Position numbers and translations under genes: made by a program. A stretch of DNA of 64,000 bases, from positions 248,001-312,000 of the forward strand of contig NZ_CP108143.1 of NCBI RefSeq assembly GCF_036206005.1, read 5' to 3'. The notes beneath the pieces are model-generated. The model was not told where the DNA came from and searched no databases. It saw nothing but the letters and a program-made list of their open reading frames with translations. The DNA comes from Streptomyces sp. NBC_00178. GTDB taxonomy: Bacteria; Actinomycetota; Actinomycetes; Streptomycetales; Streptomycetaceae. Within the stretch, counting starts at the first letter, position 1, and each line of letters opens with the position of its first letter. This document shows, piece after piece, positions 9,039 through 17,738 of this stretch.

Positions 9039-9913
9039 CCGGGACGGACGAGCCGGGTGCCACGGTCGGCGCCGCCGCGGGTGGCGGCGCCCGCGGCGGC
9101 GGGTCGCGGCGGCGCGACCGGCCGGCCGGGGGCCGCCGCGGGGTGCCTCTCGCGCTGCTGCTGCCCGCACTCGTCGGCCTCGTGTTCCTCCTGCTGCCGC
9201 TGGCGGCCCTCCTCGTACGGGCACCCTGGCGCAGCCTGCCCGAGCAGCTGACCAGCCCGGAGGTCTGGGACGCCCTCCGGTTGTCGCTGATCTGTGCGAG
9301 CGCCGCGACGGCAGTGAGCGTGGTGCTGGGGGTGCCGCTGGCATGGCTGCTGGCACGGACGGACTTTCCGGGGCGGGGCTTCGTACGCGCCCTCGTGACG
9401 CTGCCTCTGGTCCTGCCCCCGGTGGTGGGCGGTGTCGCCCTTCTGCTGGCACTCGGCCGCAACGGCATCGTGGGGCAGTGGCTGGACTCGTGGTTCGGGG
9501 TCACCCTTCCCTTCACCACCGCCGGCGTCGTGGTCGCGGAGTCGTTCGTGGCGCTGCCGTTCCTCGTCATCAGCGTCGAGGGCACGCTGCGCGCGGCGGA
9601 CCCCCGCTTCGAAGAGGCTGCCATGACACTCGGCGCCTCCCGGTTCACGGCGTTCAGACGGGTCACGCTGCCGCTGATCATGCCTGGCGTCGCCGCAGGT
9701 TCCGTCCTCGCGTGGGCTCGCGCACTCGGCGAGTTCGGGGCCACCATCACCTTCGCGGGCAACTTCCCGGGCCGTACGCAGACCATGCCACTGGCCGTCT
9801 ACCTCGCGCTCCAGAGCGATCCCGCCGCGGCCATCGCGCTGAGCCTGGTCCTGCTCGCCGTCTCCATCGCGGTCCTGGCCGGGCTGCGCGACCGGTGGAT
9901 GACCGCGACATGA
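9035..9913 (+). CDS. modB: molybdate ABC transporter permease ModB
   Basis: This is an inner-membrane permease of 292 residues with about five to six helices after a charged Gly/Arg-rich N terminus. The coupling loop carries the EAA signature region (EEAAMTLGASRFTAFRRVTLP) and the tail ARALGEFGATITFAGNFPGR is typical of ModB/CysW-type permeases. It overlaps modA by GTGA and is followed by modC after 61 bases. It forms the membrane channel of the molybdate importer. Confidence 0.95.
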   Translation: MTGTDEPGATVGAAAGGGARGGGSRRRDRPAGGRRGVPLALLLPALVGLVFLLLPLAALLVRAPWRSLPEQLTSPEVWDALRLSLICASAATAVSVVLGVPLAWLLARTDFPGRGFVRALVTLPLVLPPVVGGVALLLALGRNGIVGQWLDSWFGVTLPFTTAGVVVAESFVALPFLVISVEGTLRAADPRFEEAAMTLGASRFTAFRRVTLPLIMPGVAAGSVLAWARALGEFGATITFAGNFPGRTQTMPLAVYLALQSDPAAAIALSLVLLAVSIAVLAGLRDRWMTAT

Positions 9914-9974
9914 CCCGCCTCACCCACTCCCCCGCGGTCCGCACCGGACCGCCCGACAGCTGGACGGCCTCCTC

Positions 9975-11069
9975 ATGACACACACGGGCCGGGAGTCCGG
10001 CCGTACCCGCCGCGCCGGGCACGGCGGTTCGGAGGGACTGGACGCCCACCTCGTCCTGGACCGCGGCACCTTCCGCCTCGACATGGCGCTGGCCGTCGCC
10101 CCGGGGGAAGTCGTCGCGCTCCTCGGGCCGAACGGCGCGGGAAAGACCACCGCTCTGCGTGCCCTGGCGGGCCTCACCCCGCTCACCGGAGGTCACCTGC
10201 GCCTGGACGGTGTCGCTTTGGACGGGACACCGCCCGAGCGGCGTCCGGTGGGGGTGGTCTTCCAGGACTATCTGCTGTTCCCCCACCTGACGGCCTTGGA
10301 CAACGTCGCGTTCGGGCCCCGGTGCCGGGGCGCGTCCAAGTCGGAGGCCCGCGCGCAGGCCGCCCCGTTGCTGGAGCGGATGGGGCTCGCCGAGTACGCG
10401 GGTTCCAAGCCGCGTCTGCTCTCCGGTGGTCAGGCCCAGCGCGTCGCCCTCGCCCGTGCCCTGGCGACGCGTCCCCGGCTGCTCCTCCTGGACGAACCGC
10501 TGGCCGCGCTCGACGCCCGTACACGCCTCGGCGTGCGTTCCCGGCTGCGGCAGCACCTGGCGGACTTCGAGGCCGTCGCCGTCCTGGTCACGCACGATCC
10601 CCTGGACGCCATGGTGCTGGCCGACCGGCTCGTCGTGATCGAGCACGGGCACGTCGTCCAGGAGGGAACCCCTTCGGACATCGCCCGTCATCCGCGTACG
10701 GACTACATCGCCCAACTCGTCGGACTGAACCTCTACAAGGGGCAGGCCGACGGACATCGCGTACGGCTCGACTCGGGGACGGAGATCATCACCACCGAAG
10801 ACCTCGCCGGCCCCGCCTTCGTCGCCTTCTCCCCGGGCGCGGTCACGCTGTACCGGGAACGGCCCACCGGTTCGAGCGCCCGCAACCTGTGGCACTGCGA
10901 GGTCGCGGGTCTGGAGACGCACGGCGATCAGATCCGTGCGGACCTCACGGGCGGTCTGCCCCTCGCCGCGGACCTGACGACCGTCGCCGCGGCCGAACTC
11001 GACCTGCATCCGGGCGCCCCGGTCTGGGCCGCGGTCAAAGCCGCGCAGACCCACGCCTATCCCGCCTGA
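9975..11069 (+). CDS. modC: molybdate ABC transporter ATP-binding protein ModC
   Basis: This is a cytosolic ATPase of 364 residues. It has Walker A GPNGAGKTT, Q-loop VVFQDYLLFPHLT, signature LSGGQAQRVALARAL, Walker B LLLLDEPLAALD and a switch His in LVTHDPLDAM. Residues about 295-360 resemble a TOBE/Mop domain (NLWHCEVAGLETHGDQIRADL ... VWAAVKAAQTHAYPA), giving molybdate feedback as in ModC. The nucleotide-binding part starts late because of an Arg/Gly-rich N-terminal extension. It completes the modABC operon. Confidence 0.94.
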   Translation: MTHTGRESGRTRRAGHGGSEGLDAHLVLDRGTFRLDMALAVAPGEVVALLGPNGAGKTTALRALAGLTPLTGGHLRLDGVALDGTPPERRPVGVVFQDYLLFPHLTALDNVAFGPRCRGASKSEARAQAAPLLERMGLAEYAGSKPRLLSGGQAQRVALARALATRPRLLLLDEPLAALDARTRLGVRSRLRQHLADFEAVAVLVTHDPLDAMVLADRLVVIEHGHVVQEGTPSDIARHPRTDYIAQLVGLNLYKGQADGHRVRLDSGTEIITTEDLAGPAFVAFSPGAVTLYRERPTGSSARNLWHCEVAGLETHGDQIRADLTGGLPLAADLTTVAAAELDLHPGAPVWAAVKAAQTHAYPA

Positions 11070-11116
11070 CGCGGCCGCCGGTGGGCGGGAGGCGCCGCCG
11101 TGGCGACAACCGCGGT

Positions 11117-12067
11117 TCACGCATCCGCCGGGGCGGCCGCACCGCCGGGGACACGGCGGTGCGCGAGGGAGACGACCACGGCGTCGGCCGTGACGATCAC
11201 CGCGACGGCGAGCCACGAGGCTGCGTCGAGGTGCTGGCCCAGCACGGCAAGGCCGATCAGCGCGGCCAGAACGGGATTGACGCTCATGAAGACGCCGAAG
11301 AGGTGCGGCGGAACCCGGCGCAGGGCCAGCAGGTCGGATGCGAACGGCACGACGGAGGAGAGGACCCCGGCTGCCAGCGCGCAGCCCAGCGACGCCGCCG
11401 TCGGGGGGTGCTGCCAGAGCGCCCACCCGCCCACGGGCAGATAGAGCACACCGGAGACGAGCGCCGCGGCTGCCGGCCCCTCCATGCCGGGCAGCCGGGC
11501 ACCGACGACGCGGTTGCACAGGATGTAGCAGGCCCAGCAGGCCGCTGCCAGCAGTGCGAGGGAGATGCCGAGGTAGTCCGTGGACGGGGTGGGCCTCGCG
11601 AGTACCGCGACCGCGACCGCCGCGGCCGAGGCGGCCCACAGGTCCGTCCGGCGGCGGGAGCCGGCGAGTGCCACGGTCAGCGGACCGAGGAACTCCAGCG
11701 TGACCGCCAGCCCGAGACCGATCCGGCCGATCGCCGTGTACAGCGACAGGTTCATCGCGGCGAACACGACGGCCAGCGCGAGCACCGGACGCCACTGCGC
11801 GGCCGTGAACCCCCGCAGCCGCGGCCGGGCCGTCGCGCCGAGCACCGCTGCCGCCACCCACTGACGCACCGCCACGACACCGGCCGGTCCGAGCACCGGG
11901 AAGGCCAGGGCCGCGACGGCCGCCCCGCTCTGGTTGGACAGCCCGCTGCCCAGCATCAGCCCGATCCCGCTCCAGCGCCCACCTCGCCGGGCGGACCCGG
12001 GCGTGGGCGCGGCTCGCGCAGCGGTGGGTGTCGTGGCGATGCCCGGCGGAGCGGAGGGGGAGGTCAT
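11117..12067 (-). CDS. EamA-family (RhtA-like) transporter
   Basis: This is a ten-helix drug/metabolite exporter of 316 residues built from two EamA repeats. The first spans about 35-155 (NQSGAAVAALAFPVLGPAG, LSLYTAIGRIGLGLAVTLEFLGPL) and the second about 170-300 (CWACYILCNRVVG, MSVNPVLAALIGLAVLGQ). The pattern is typical of RhtA-type amino acid or homoserine exporters. I chose the ATG giving MTSPSAPPG, since the upstream codons lie in the regulatory gap. It is divergent from a LysR gene 70 bases away, which probably controls it. Confidence 0.9.
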   Translation of the reverse strand: MTSPSAPPGIATTPTAARAAPTPGSARRGGRWSGIGLMLGSGLSNQSGAAVAALAFPVLGPAGVVAVRQWVAAAVLGATARPRLRGFTAAQWRPVLALAVVFAAMNLSLYTAIGRIGLGLAVTLEFLGPLTVALAGSRRRTDLWAASAAAVAVAVLARPTPSTDYLGISLALLAAACWACYILCNRVVGARLPGMEGPAAAALVSGVLYLPVGGWALWQHPPTAASLGCALAAGVLSSVVPFASDLLALRRVPPHLFGVFMSVNPVLAALIGLAVLGQHLDAASWLAVAVIVTADAVVVSLAHRRVPGGAAAPADA

Positions 12068-12092
12068 GCACCCCACGATGTGGCGGGGGCCC

Positions 12093-12108
12093 GCATGCGC
12101 AAAATGCA
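12093..12108. promoter_or_regulatory. probable LysR operator in the EamA/LysR divergent gap
   Basis: GCAT-N7-ATGC at 12093-12107 is a short dyad with the geometry of a LysR T-N11-A box. It lies between the divergent starts. TATACG at 12122-12127 is a -10 element ten bases from the LysR ATG, so the regulator mRNA is probably leaderless. Confidence 0.45.
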
Positions 12109-12136
12109 ATCGACGCTCCGTCTATACGCTGGACGC

Positions 12137-13012
12137 ATGGATGCCACGCGGCGAACGGCCGGGACAGCGCTCGAACTGAGACATCTGCGGTGCCTGGTCG
12201 CCATCGTCGACACGGGCAGCCTCACCGACGCCGCTCATGAACTGGGCGTCTCCCAGGCCGCGGTGTCGCGCACCCTGGCCGCCCTGGAGGGCGTGCTCGG
12301 CGTGCGGCTGCTGCACCGCACCAGCCGAGACGTCGCGCCGACCACCGTCGGCGTGCGGGTCCTGGCCCGTGCACGGTCCCTGCTCACGGGCGCGGACGAA
12401 CTCGTCCGCGAGGCCACCGTCGGGCACACCCGCCTCCACATCGGTCACGCCTGGTCCGCCTTCGGGCGACACACCACCGAGTTCCAGCGCCGCTGGCACG
12501 AACAGCACCCCGAGACCGAACTGCGCCTGGTCCGCCACAACAGTCCGACCGGCGGCCTCGCGGAAGGACGTTGCGACCTCGCCGTCGTCCGCGCTCCGCT
12601 CGACCTCCGCGCCTGGTCCCACGCGCTGATCGGTTACGAGACGCGCTACGTCGCCATGGCCTCCGACGACCCCTGGTCCCGTCGTCGCGGCATCCGTCTC
12701 GATGAGGTCTTCGGCCGCACTCTGGCGATCGACCGCCGCACCGGGACCACGACGCTCGACCTGTGGCCCGAACCCGGCCGGCCCACGGTCGAGTACACCC
12801 AGGACATCGACGACTGGCTCAGCGCCGTCGCGACCGGCAGATGCGTGGGCCTCACGCCCGAGTCGACCGCCGCCCAGTACCGTCGCGACGGCATCGCCTA
12901 CCGGCCGCTGCGGGACGCCGGTCCGGTACCCGTGCACCTCATCTGGCGGGCTCGCGACGCCCACCCGGCCACCCACACCGTCATCGCGCTCGCCGCCGAC
13001 CTCTACCGGTAG
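12137..13012 (+). CDS. LysR-family transcriptional regulator
   Basis: This is a DNA-binding regulator of 291 residues. It has the N-terminal winged HTH (LRHLRCLVAIVDTGSLTDAAHELGVSQAAVSRTLAALE, about 13-47) and a C-terminal substrate-binding domain of LysR type (about 95-285). The divergent EamA exporter is its likely target and its ligand probably the exported compound. The ATG sits almost at the predicted transcription start. Confidence 0.92.
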   Translation: MDATRRTAGTALELRHLRCLVAIVDTGSLTDAAHELGVSQAAVSRTLAALEGVLGVRLLHRTSRDVAPTTVGVRVLARARSLLTGADELVREATVGHTRLHIGHAWSAFGRHTTEFQRRWHEQHPETELRLVRHNSPTGGLAEGRCDLAVVRAPLDLRAWSHALIGYETRYVAMASDDPWSRRRGIRLDEVFGRTLAIDRRTGTTTLDLWPEPGRPTVEYTQDIDDWLSAVATGRCVGLTPESTAAQYRRDGIAYRPLRDAGPVPVHLIWRARDAHPATHTVIALAADLYR

Positions 13013-13138
13013 ACGGGCGGCGCACGGCACGGCGACTTCGCGGGGGTCCGACGCTCGCGGCGCCGGCACACGCCGGACAGATCGCGAGGGGGTCGGGCGG
13101 TGGAGACGCGTCGGGCACACGGGGGGTGGGGGTGAGAG

Positions 13139-13156
13139 TTAGCTTAGGCTAACCTT
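13139..13156. promoter_or_regulatory. iron box (DmdR/IdeR operator)
   Basis: TTAGCTTAGGCTAACCTT matches the 19-bp DtxR-family iron box of Streptomyces, known consensus close to TTAGGTTAGGCTAACCTAA. TAGGCT inside it doubles as a -10 hexamer. The box ends five bases before the GTG of the siderophore-interacting protein, so Fe-DmdR would occlude the promoter. Confidence 0.88.
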
Positions 13157-13161
13157 CACTT

Positions 13162-13989
13162 GTGTCGAAGACCCCCAGGCTCATGCCCAAGCACCCCGGT
13201 CTGTTCCGCGGCGAGGTGGTGCGGACCACGCGCTACTCGCCGTCGATGCAGCGCGTGACGATCACCGGCAGCAATCTCGGCGACTTCCCGTGGCGGGGAT
13301 ACGACCACTGGTTCCGCCTGTTCCTGCGCCTGCCGCACCAGGCCGACTTCGTGCTTCCGGAACTCACCGGCCAGCGGTGGTGGGACCCCTACTTCGCCAT
13401 CCCCGAGGCCGTGCGGCCGCACTGCGCCAACTACACCGTCGCCGGCTTCCGCCCCCGGGAGGCCGAGATGGACGTCGACTTCGTGGTCCACTGCGGACCG
13501 GAGGGTGAGCCGGAGGGCGCGGCGGCGATCTGGGCCTGCGGGACCAGCCCGGGCGACCCGGTCGCCCTGCTGGACCAGGGACTCATATTCGACCGCCCCG
13601 AGGACGCCACCGAGGTCCTCGTGGTCGCCGACGAGAGCGGCCTGCCCTCGACCGCGGGCATCCTGCGCTCCCTCCCGCGGGACACCGTGGGGCGGGTCAT
13701 CCAGGAGATCCCGCTCGACGCCGACCGGCGTCCTCTCGCCGCTCCTGACGGCGTCTCGGTGACCTGGGTGGTCCGGAACGACGCGACGGCGGTGCCGGGC
13801 GCGGCGGCCCTCGCGGAGCTCTGCCGCCACGACACGGTCGACCGGGCTGGCTACGCGTTCGTCGTCGGCGAGTCGACGCTCGCCACCGAGGGCCGGCGCC
13901 ACCTCGTCCGCGCGGGCCTTCCCAAGGACCGCATCACGTTCTCCGGTTTCTGGAAGAGCGAGAAGAAGGAGAAGCTCGTACGCGTGTGA
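13162..13989 (+). CDS. siderophore-interacting FAD-binding protein (ViuB-like ferric-siderophore reductase)
   Basis: This is a cytosolic flavoprotein of 275 residues that should reduce ferric siderophores to release iron. The FAD-binding segment (about 10-115) contains HWFRLFLRLP and NYTVAGFRPREAEMDVDFVVH. The SIP domain follows (about 135-275) with ADESGLPSTAGILRSLP and the C-terminal FSGFWKSEKKEK typical of the family. The GTG gives a near-leaderless message; an ATG seven codons in (MPKHPGLF) is an alternative. The iron box just upstream means expression when iron is low. A strong terminator follows. Confidence 0.93.
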   Translation: MSKTPRLMPKHPGLFRGEVVRTTRYSPSMQRVTITGSNLGDFPWRGYDHWFRLFLRLPHQADFVLPELTGQRWWDPYFAIPEAVRPHCANYTVAGFRPREAEMDVDFVVHCGPEGEPEGAAAIWACGTSPGDPVALLDQGLIFDRPEDATEVLVVADESGLPSTAGILRSLPRDTVGRVIQEIPLDADRRPLAAPDGVSVTWVVRNDATAVPGAAALAELCRHDTVDRAGYAFVVGESTLATEGRRHLVRAGLPKDRITFSGFWKSEKKEKLVRV

Positions 13990-14094
13990 CGTGCGGGGAG
14001 AACCGCCGGGCCCTCGGACGTGACCACGGGGCCCGGCCGACGGATGCGGAGAGCTGACGGGGCGGCAGCGTCGCGCGGGCAGGGCACATGACGA

Positions 14095-14124
14095 AGGCAA
14101 GGAGTCTCCCACTCCTTGCCTTTT
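14095..14124 (+). terminator. intrinsic terminator of the siderophore-interacting gene
   Basis: A perfect 11-bp stem (AGGCAAGGAGT / ACTCCTTGCCT) with a 5-nt loop CTCCC is followed by TTT. It separates the iron-regulated gene from the rph regulatory region 20 bases further on. Confidence 0.85.
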
Positions 14125-14143
14125 CCAAGTTATAGCGCAGAGG

Positions 14144-14162
14144 GGGGCTTGCGGCAAGGCCC
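14144..14162. promoter_or_regulatory. rifamycin-associated element (RAE)
   Basis: GGGGCTTGCGGCAAGGCCC, an imperfect inverted repeat, is as I remember it the 19-bp element found upstream of rifamycin-inactivating genes in actinomycetes. It lies 228 bases upstream of the phosphotransferase start. It should confer rifamycin-inducible expression. Confidence 0.88.
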
Positions 14163-14389
14163 CCGGGACGGCGCAGAATGACCGGCCGAGGCCACCACCT
14201 GCGGAAATGGGAGCACGAAGTGCGCGTGTTGTTGTCGGCGTCCGGAAAGCGCTGTGCTGAGCGACCACGGGGAGGGCTGTCGGAGGACGGAGCACGCCCG
14301 GGGACGGGTCCGACGAATCGGGAGGGGTCGGTGGTTCGATCGGCGTGCACGGGGCGACCGGGCATGACGGACACTTCGGGGGTATCGGA

Positions 14390-16981
14390 ATGACCGGACA
14401 GTACGTGATGGATCTTCGCGAGGCCGACGCGACACGGCTCACCGCGGTCGGCGGGAAGGCGGCGCACCTGGGCGAGCTGTCGTCGATCGACGGCATCCGG
14501 GTACCGGCCGGCTTCTGCGTGACGACGTACGCCTTCCGCCGGGTCCTCGCGCAGGCGCCGACGATCGACGACCGGCTCGACGAGCTGTCGCGCGTGGACC
14601 CGGAGGACGGTACGGCGATCCGCCTGCTCAGCGCGGAGATTCGGCGGATCGTCGAGGGGACCCCGGTCCCGGGCGAGATCGTCGCCGCGGTCACCGGCGC
14701 GCTCGCACCCTTCGGCGATGAGACCGCCTACGCCGTGCGGTCCAGTGCGACGGCGGAGGACCTGCCGACGGCCTCCTTCGCCGGCCAGCAGGACACCTAC
14801 CTCAACGTCGTGGGCCGCTCGGCGGTCCTTCAGCACGTCAGCCGGTGCTGGGCCTCGCTCTTCACCGAGCGGGCCGTGGTCTACCGCCGGCGGAACGGGA
14901 TCGACCACCGCGCGGTGGAGATGGCCGTGGTCGTGCAGCGGATGGTCTTCCCGGAGGCGGCAGGCGTCATGTTCACGGCCGATCCCGTGACGGGCAACCG
15001 CAAGGTGGCCACCGTGGATGCCGGCTTCGGTCTCGGCGAGGCCCTGGTCTCCGGCCTGGTGAACCCGGACGTCTTCAGGATCAGGGAGGGCGAAGTCGTC
15101 GGAAGGACGGTGGCAGCCAAACAGCGTGCCGTCGTCGCCGTGCCCGGTGGCGGGACGAAGGAGGTGACGGTCGCCCCGGAACGGCAGGGGCAGCCGGCTC
15201 TGACGGACGCACAGGCGGTACGGCTCGTGGAGCTCGGGCGCCGCGTCGAACGGCACTTCGCCCGCCCGCAGGACATCGAGTGGTGCCTGAGCGACGGCGG
15301 CTTCCAGATCGTGCAGAGCCGCCCGATCACCACGCTGTTCCCCGTCCCCCGCGCCGATGACCGGGGAAATCACGTCTACGTGTCCGTCGGTCATCAGCAG
15401 ATGATGACCGACCCCATGAAACGGCTGGGGTCCTCGATGTGGGCACTGACGGCCATGGTGCCGATGCACGAGGCCGGCGGGAGGCTGTTCGTCGACGTCA
15501 CGCGGCGCCTGGCCTCACCGGCGAGCCGGGCCGGGCTTCTGGAGATCATGGGGAAGGGGGACCCCCTGATCAGGGACGCCCTGGAGACGGTGCTCGAGGA
15601 CGACGCCTTCATCCCATCGCTGCCGGACACGGCCCCCGGCGGGGCTCCGGCGGGCGCCCCGCCGATCGAGACCGATCCGGAGATCGTCACCGAGCTGATC
15701 GAGCGCGGCCGGGCGTCGACCGCGGCGCTGAAGCGCGACATCCGGGCCAGGACGGGACCGGCCCTGTTCGACTTCCTGCTCGAAGCCTTCGAGGAGCACA
15801 AGCGGGTCCTCAGCGATCCTTTGAGCATCCAGGTGATCCTGGCGGGGATGGAGGCCACCTGGTGGCTCAACGACAACCTGCGGGAATGGCTGGGTGAGAA
15901 GAACGCCGCTGACACCCTCACGCTGTCCGCCCCCGGCAACGTGACCTCGGAGATGGGACTGGCGCTCCTCGACGTCGCGGACGCGATCCGTCCGCACCCG
16001 GAGGTGGTGGACTTCCTGCGGGGCGCCGACGACGCAGACCTGCTGGACGGGCTGGACGGACTCGCGGGCGGGAGGGAGGCGCGCGAGGCCATCGAGGGCT
16101 TTCTCGAGCGGTACGGCATGCGCTGCGCCGGCGAGATCGACATCACGAGGCCGCGTTGGGCCGAACGCCCCGGCACGCTCGTGCCGGCGATCCTCGACAA
16201 CGTCAGGAACTTCGGGCCGGGAGCCGCCGCGAAGCGCTTCGAGCAGGGGCGCGATGCGGCCCTGGAGAAGGAACATGACGTGCTGTCACGTGTGCGGGAC
16301 CTGCCCGACGGCGCACGCCTGGCCGAGGAGACCAAGCGGATGATCGACCGCGTCCGTACGTTCATCGGGTATCGGGAGTACCCCAAGTACAACATCGTCA
16401 GCCGCTACTCCGTCTACAAGCAGGCTCTGCTGGAAGAGGCCGGGCGCCTGGAGCGGGCCGGTGTCCTCAGGGAGAAGGAGGACGTCTTCCATCTCACCTT
16501 CGAGGAGTTCGGCGAGGTCGCGCGGTCGGGGCGGGTGGACGAGCAGCTCATCCAGCGGCGCAGGGAGGCATTCCGGTCGTACCGGGCACTCACCCCGCCG
16601 CGGGTGCTCACCTCGGACGGCGAAGCCGTCAACGGGGCCTACCGGCGCCACGACGCACCTGCCGGAGCCCTGATCGGCCTGCCGGTGTCCACCGGGACCG
16701 TCGAGGGGAGGGCCCGCGTCGTCCTCGACATGGCGGACGCCGATCTGGAGCCGGGCGACATCCTCGTGACGACTTTCACGGATCCGAGCTGGTCGGCGCT
16801 GTTCGTCGGAATCGCGGGTCTGGTCACGGAGGTGGGCGGCCTGATGACCCACGGGGCGGTGATCGCCCGTGAGTACGGCTTGCCGGCCGTCGTGGGCGTG
16901 GAGCACGCCACCCGGCTGATCCGCGACGGACAGCGCATCCGCGTGGACGGGACCGACGGACACGTCGAGATCCTGCGGTGA
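14390..16981 (+). CDS. rph: rifampin phosphotransferase
   Basis: This enzyme inactivates rifamycins by transferring the beta-phosphate of ATP to the ansa-chain hydroxyl. The 863 residues match the family length. The ATP-grasp part (about 1-315) has VGGKAAHLGEL, AYAVRSSATAEDLPTASFAGQQDTYL and DIEWCLSDGGFQIVQSRPITTL. A large rifampin-binding domain follows (about 330-750). The PEP-synthase-like His domain is at the C terminus with the phospho-accepting His 821 in VGGLMTHGAVIAREYGLPAVVG. The ATG giving MTGQYVMDL was chosen; 15 further codons upstream are open but unlikely. The RAE upstream supports rifamycin-specific control, so it is a resistance determinant and not a housekeeping PEP synthase. 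Confidence 0.95.
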   Translation: MTGQYVMDLREADATRLTAVGGKAAHLGELSSIDGIRVPAGFCVTTYAFRRVLAQAPTIDDRLDELSRVDPEDGTAIRLLSAEIRRIVEGTPVPGEIVAAVTGALAPFGDETAYAVRSSATAEDLPTASFAGQQDTYLNVVGRSAVLQHVSRCWASLFTERAVVYRRRNGIDHRAVEMAVVVQRMVFPEAAGVMFTADPVTGNRKVATVDAGFGLGEALVSGLVNPDVFRIREGEVVGRTVAAKQRAVVAVPGGGTKEVTVAPERQGQPALTDAQAVRLVELGRRVERHFARPQDIEWCLSDGGFQIVQSRPITTLFPVPRADDRGNHVYVSVGHQQMMTDPMKRLGSSMWALTAMVPMHEAGGRLFVDVTRRLASPASRAGLLEIMGKGDPLIRDALETVLEDDAFIPSLPDTAPGGAPAGAPPIETDPEIVTELIERGRASTAALKRDIRARTGPALFDFLLEAFEEHKRVLSDPLSIQVILAGMEATWWLNDNLREWLGEKNAADTLTLSAPGNVTSEMGLALLDVADAIRPHPEVVDFLRGADDADLLDGLDGLAGGREAREAIEGFLERYGMRCAGEIDITRPRWAERPGTLVPAILDNVRNFGPGAAAKRFEQGRDAALEKEHDVLSRVRDLPDGARLAEETKRMIDRVRTFIGYREYPKYNIVSRYSVYKQALLEEAGRLERAGVLREKEDVFHLTFEEFGEVARSGRVDEQLIQRRREAFRSYRALTPPRVLTSDGEAVNGAYRRHDAPAGALIGLPVSTGTVEGRARVVLDMADADLEPGDILVTTFTDPSWSALFVGIAGLVTEVGGLMTHGAVIAREYGLPAVVGVEHATRLIRDGQRIRVDGTDGHVEILR

Positions 16982-17158
16982 CGGCACGGCCGGAAGGGGC
17001 CGGCCGGGGCGTCCGCCCGTCGGTGACCCGGCTGCCGGACACGACCCCGGACACGGCTCGCCTCCGGGCACCCGCTCGTGCGGCGGCGGCGACGACGCAC
17101 GCGGACGCCGGCCCGGCGGCGTGCGTGTCCTACGGGAGCACGCCGCGTTGTACCGATC

Positions 17159-17419
17159 ATGAACGTATGCCGAGCCCTCACCCTTGCCGCAGCCGGTTCC
17201 TTCCTGCTGGCGGCCGCCCCCACCGCCCAGGCCGACGGTCTGGCTCCGGCCCTGACCGATACCGCGCTGACCGCTAGCAGCATCGGGCAGGAGACCGGCA
17301 CGGCCGCCCACGGAGTGGCGGAGCGGACCGGAGTCGCGGACAACGCCTCGACCGTCACGGGCCTCGTGGAGGCGGGGGTCGAGGCGGTGAGCGCGCGCGA
17401 CCGGTCCGTCGACGGCTGA
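17159..17419 (+). CDS. small secreted hypothetical protein
   Basis: This is an 86-residue protein with a clear Sec signal peptide (MNVCRALTLAAAGSFLLAAAP, cleavage likely after AQA near residue 24). The mature part is about 60 residues, rich in Ala, Thr, Gly and Glu with no cysteine. It resembles the many small exported actinobacterial proteins of unknown role. A long hairpin downstream supports an independent transcript. Confidence 0.6.
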   Translation: MNVCRALTLAAAGSFLLAAAPTAQADGLAPALTDTALTASSIGQETGTAAHGVAERTGVADNASTVTGLVEAGVEAVSARDRSVDG

Positions 17420-17550
17420 TCCGGGGACTCCCCCGCGACGGTTGCCGGTGCGCCGGCGCCGGCGTGCCCTGCGCGAACCGTCCCGCGGTGGTGGGATCCC
17501 GCCACCGCCCGACTCGCGCATCACCGGCACCTGTTGCACGGGCAGATCGT

Positions 17551-17593
17551 GCACGTACCCTCCCACGAGCCGCAGGCGTGGGAGGGTACGTGC
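17551..17593 (+). terminator. 17-bp perfect inverted repeat, probable terminator
   Basis: GCACGTACCCTCCCACG at 17551-17567 is repeated in inverse at 17577-17593 with a 9-nt loop. It lies 130 bases after the small secreted gene and 145 before the phospholipase start. No T tract follows, as usual in Streptomyces. It would isolate the phospholipase gene from upstream reading. Confidence 0.7.
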
Positions 17594-17738
17594 CGTTCGT
17601 GTGCAGGCAGGTGCCGCTGGAGGGCTACGTTCTCCAGGTGTACGGCCGGGTGTCACGGACCCGCCCCCGCCCGGTACCCCGGGACCGCTGTCCTTGGGGC
17701 GCCCCTGACACCCCCCATCACACCAGAGGTCGTCACCC

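Noticed and set aside
10322..13012. A single 896-codon forward frame
   Set aside because: The 5' two thirds is an Arg/Gly/Pro-rich shadow of modC and of the reverse EamA gene; only the LysR part from 12137 is protein-like.
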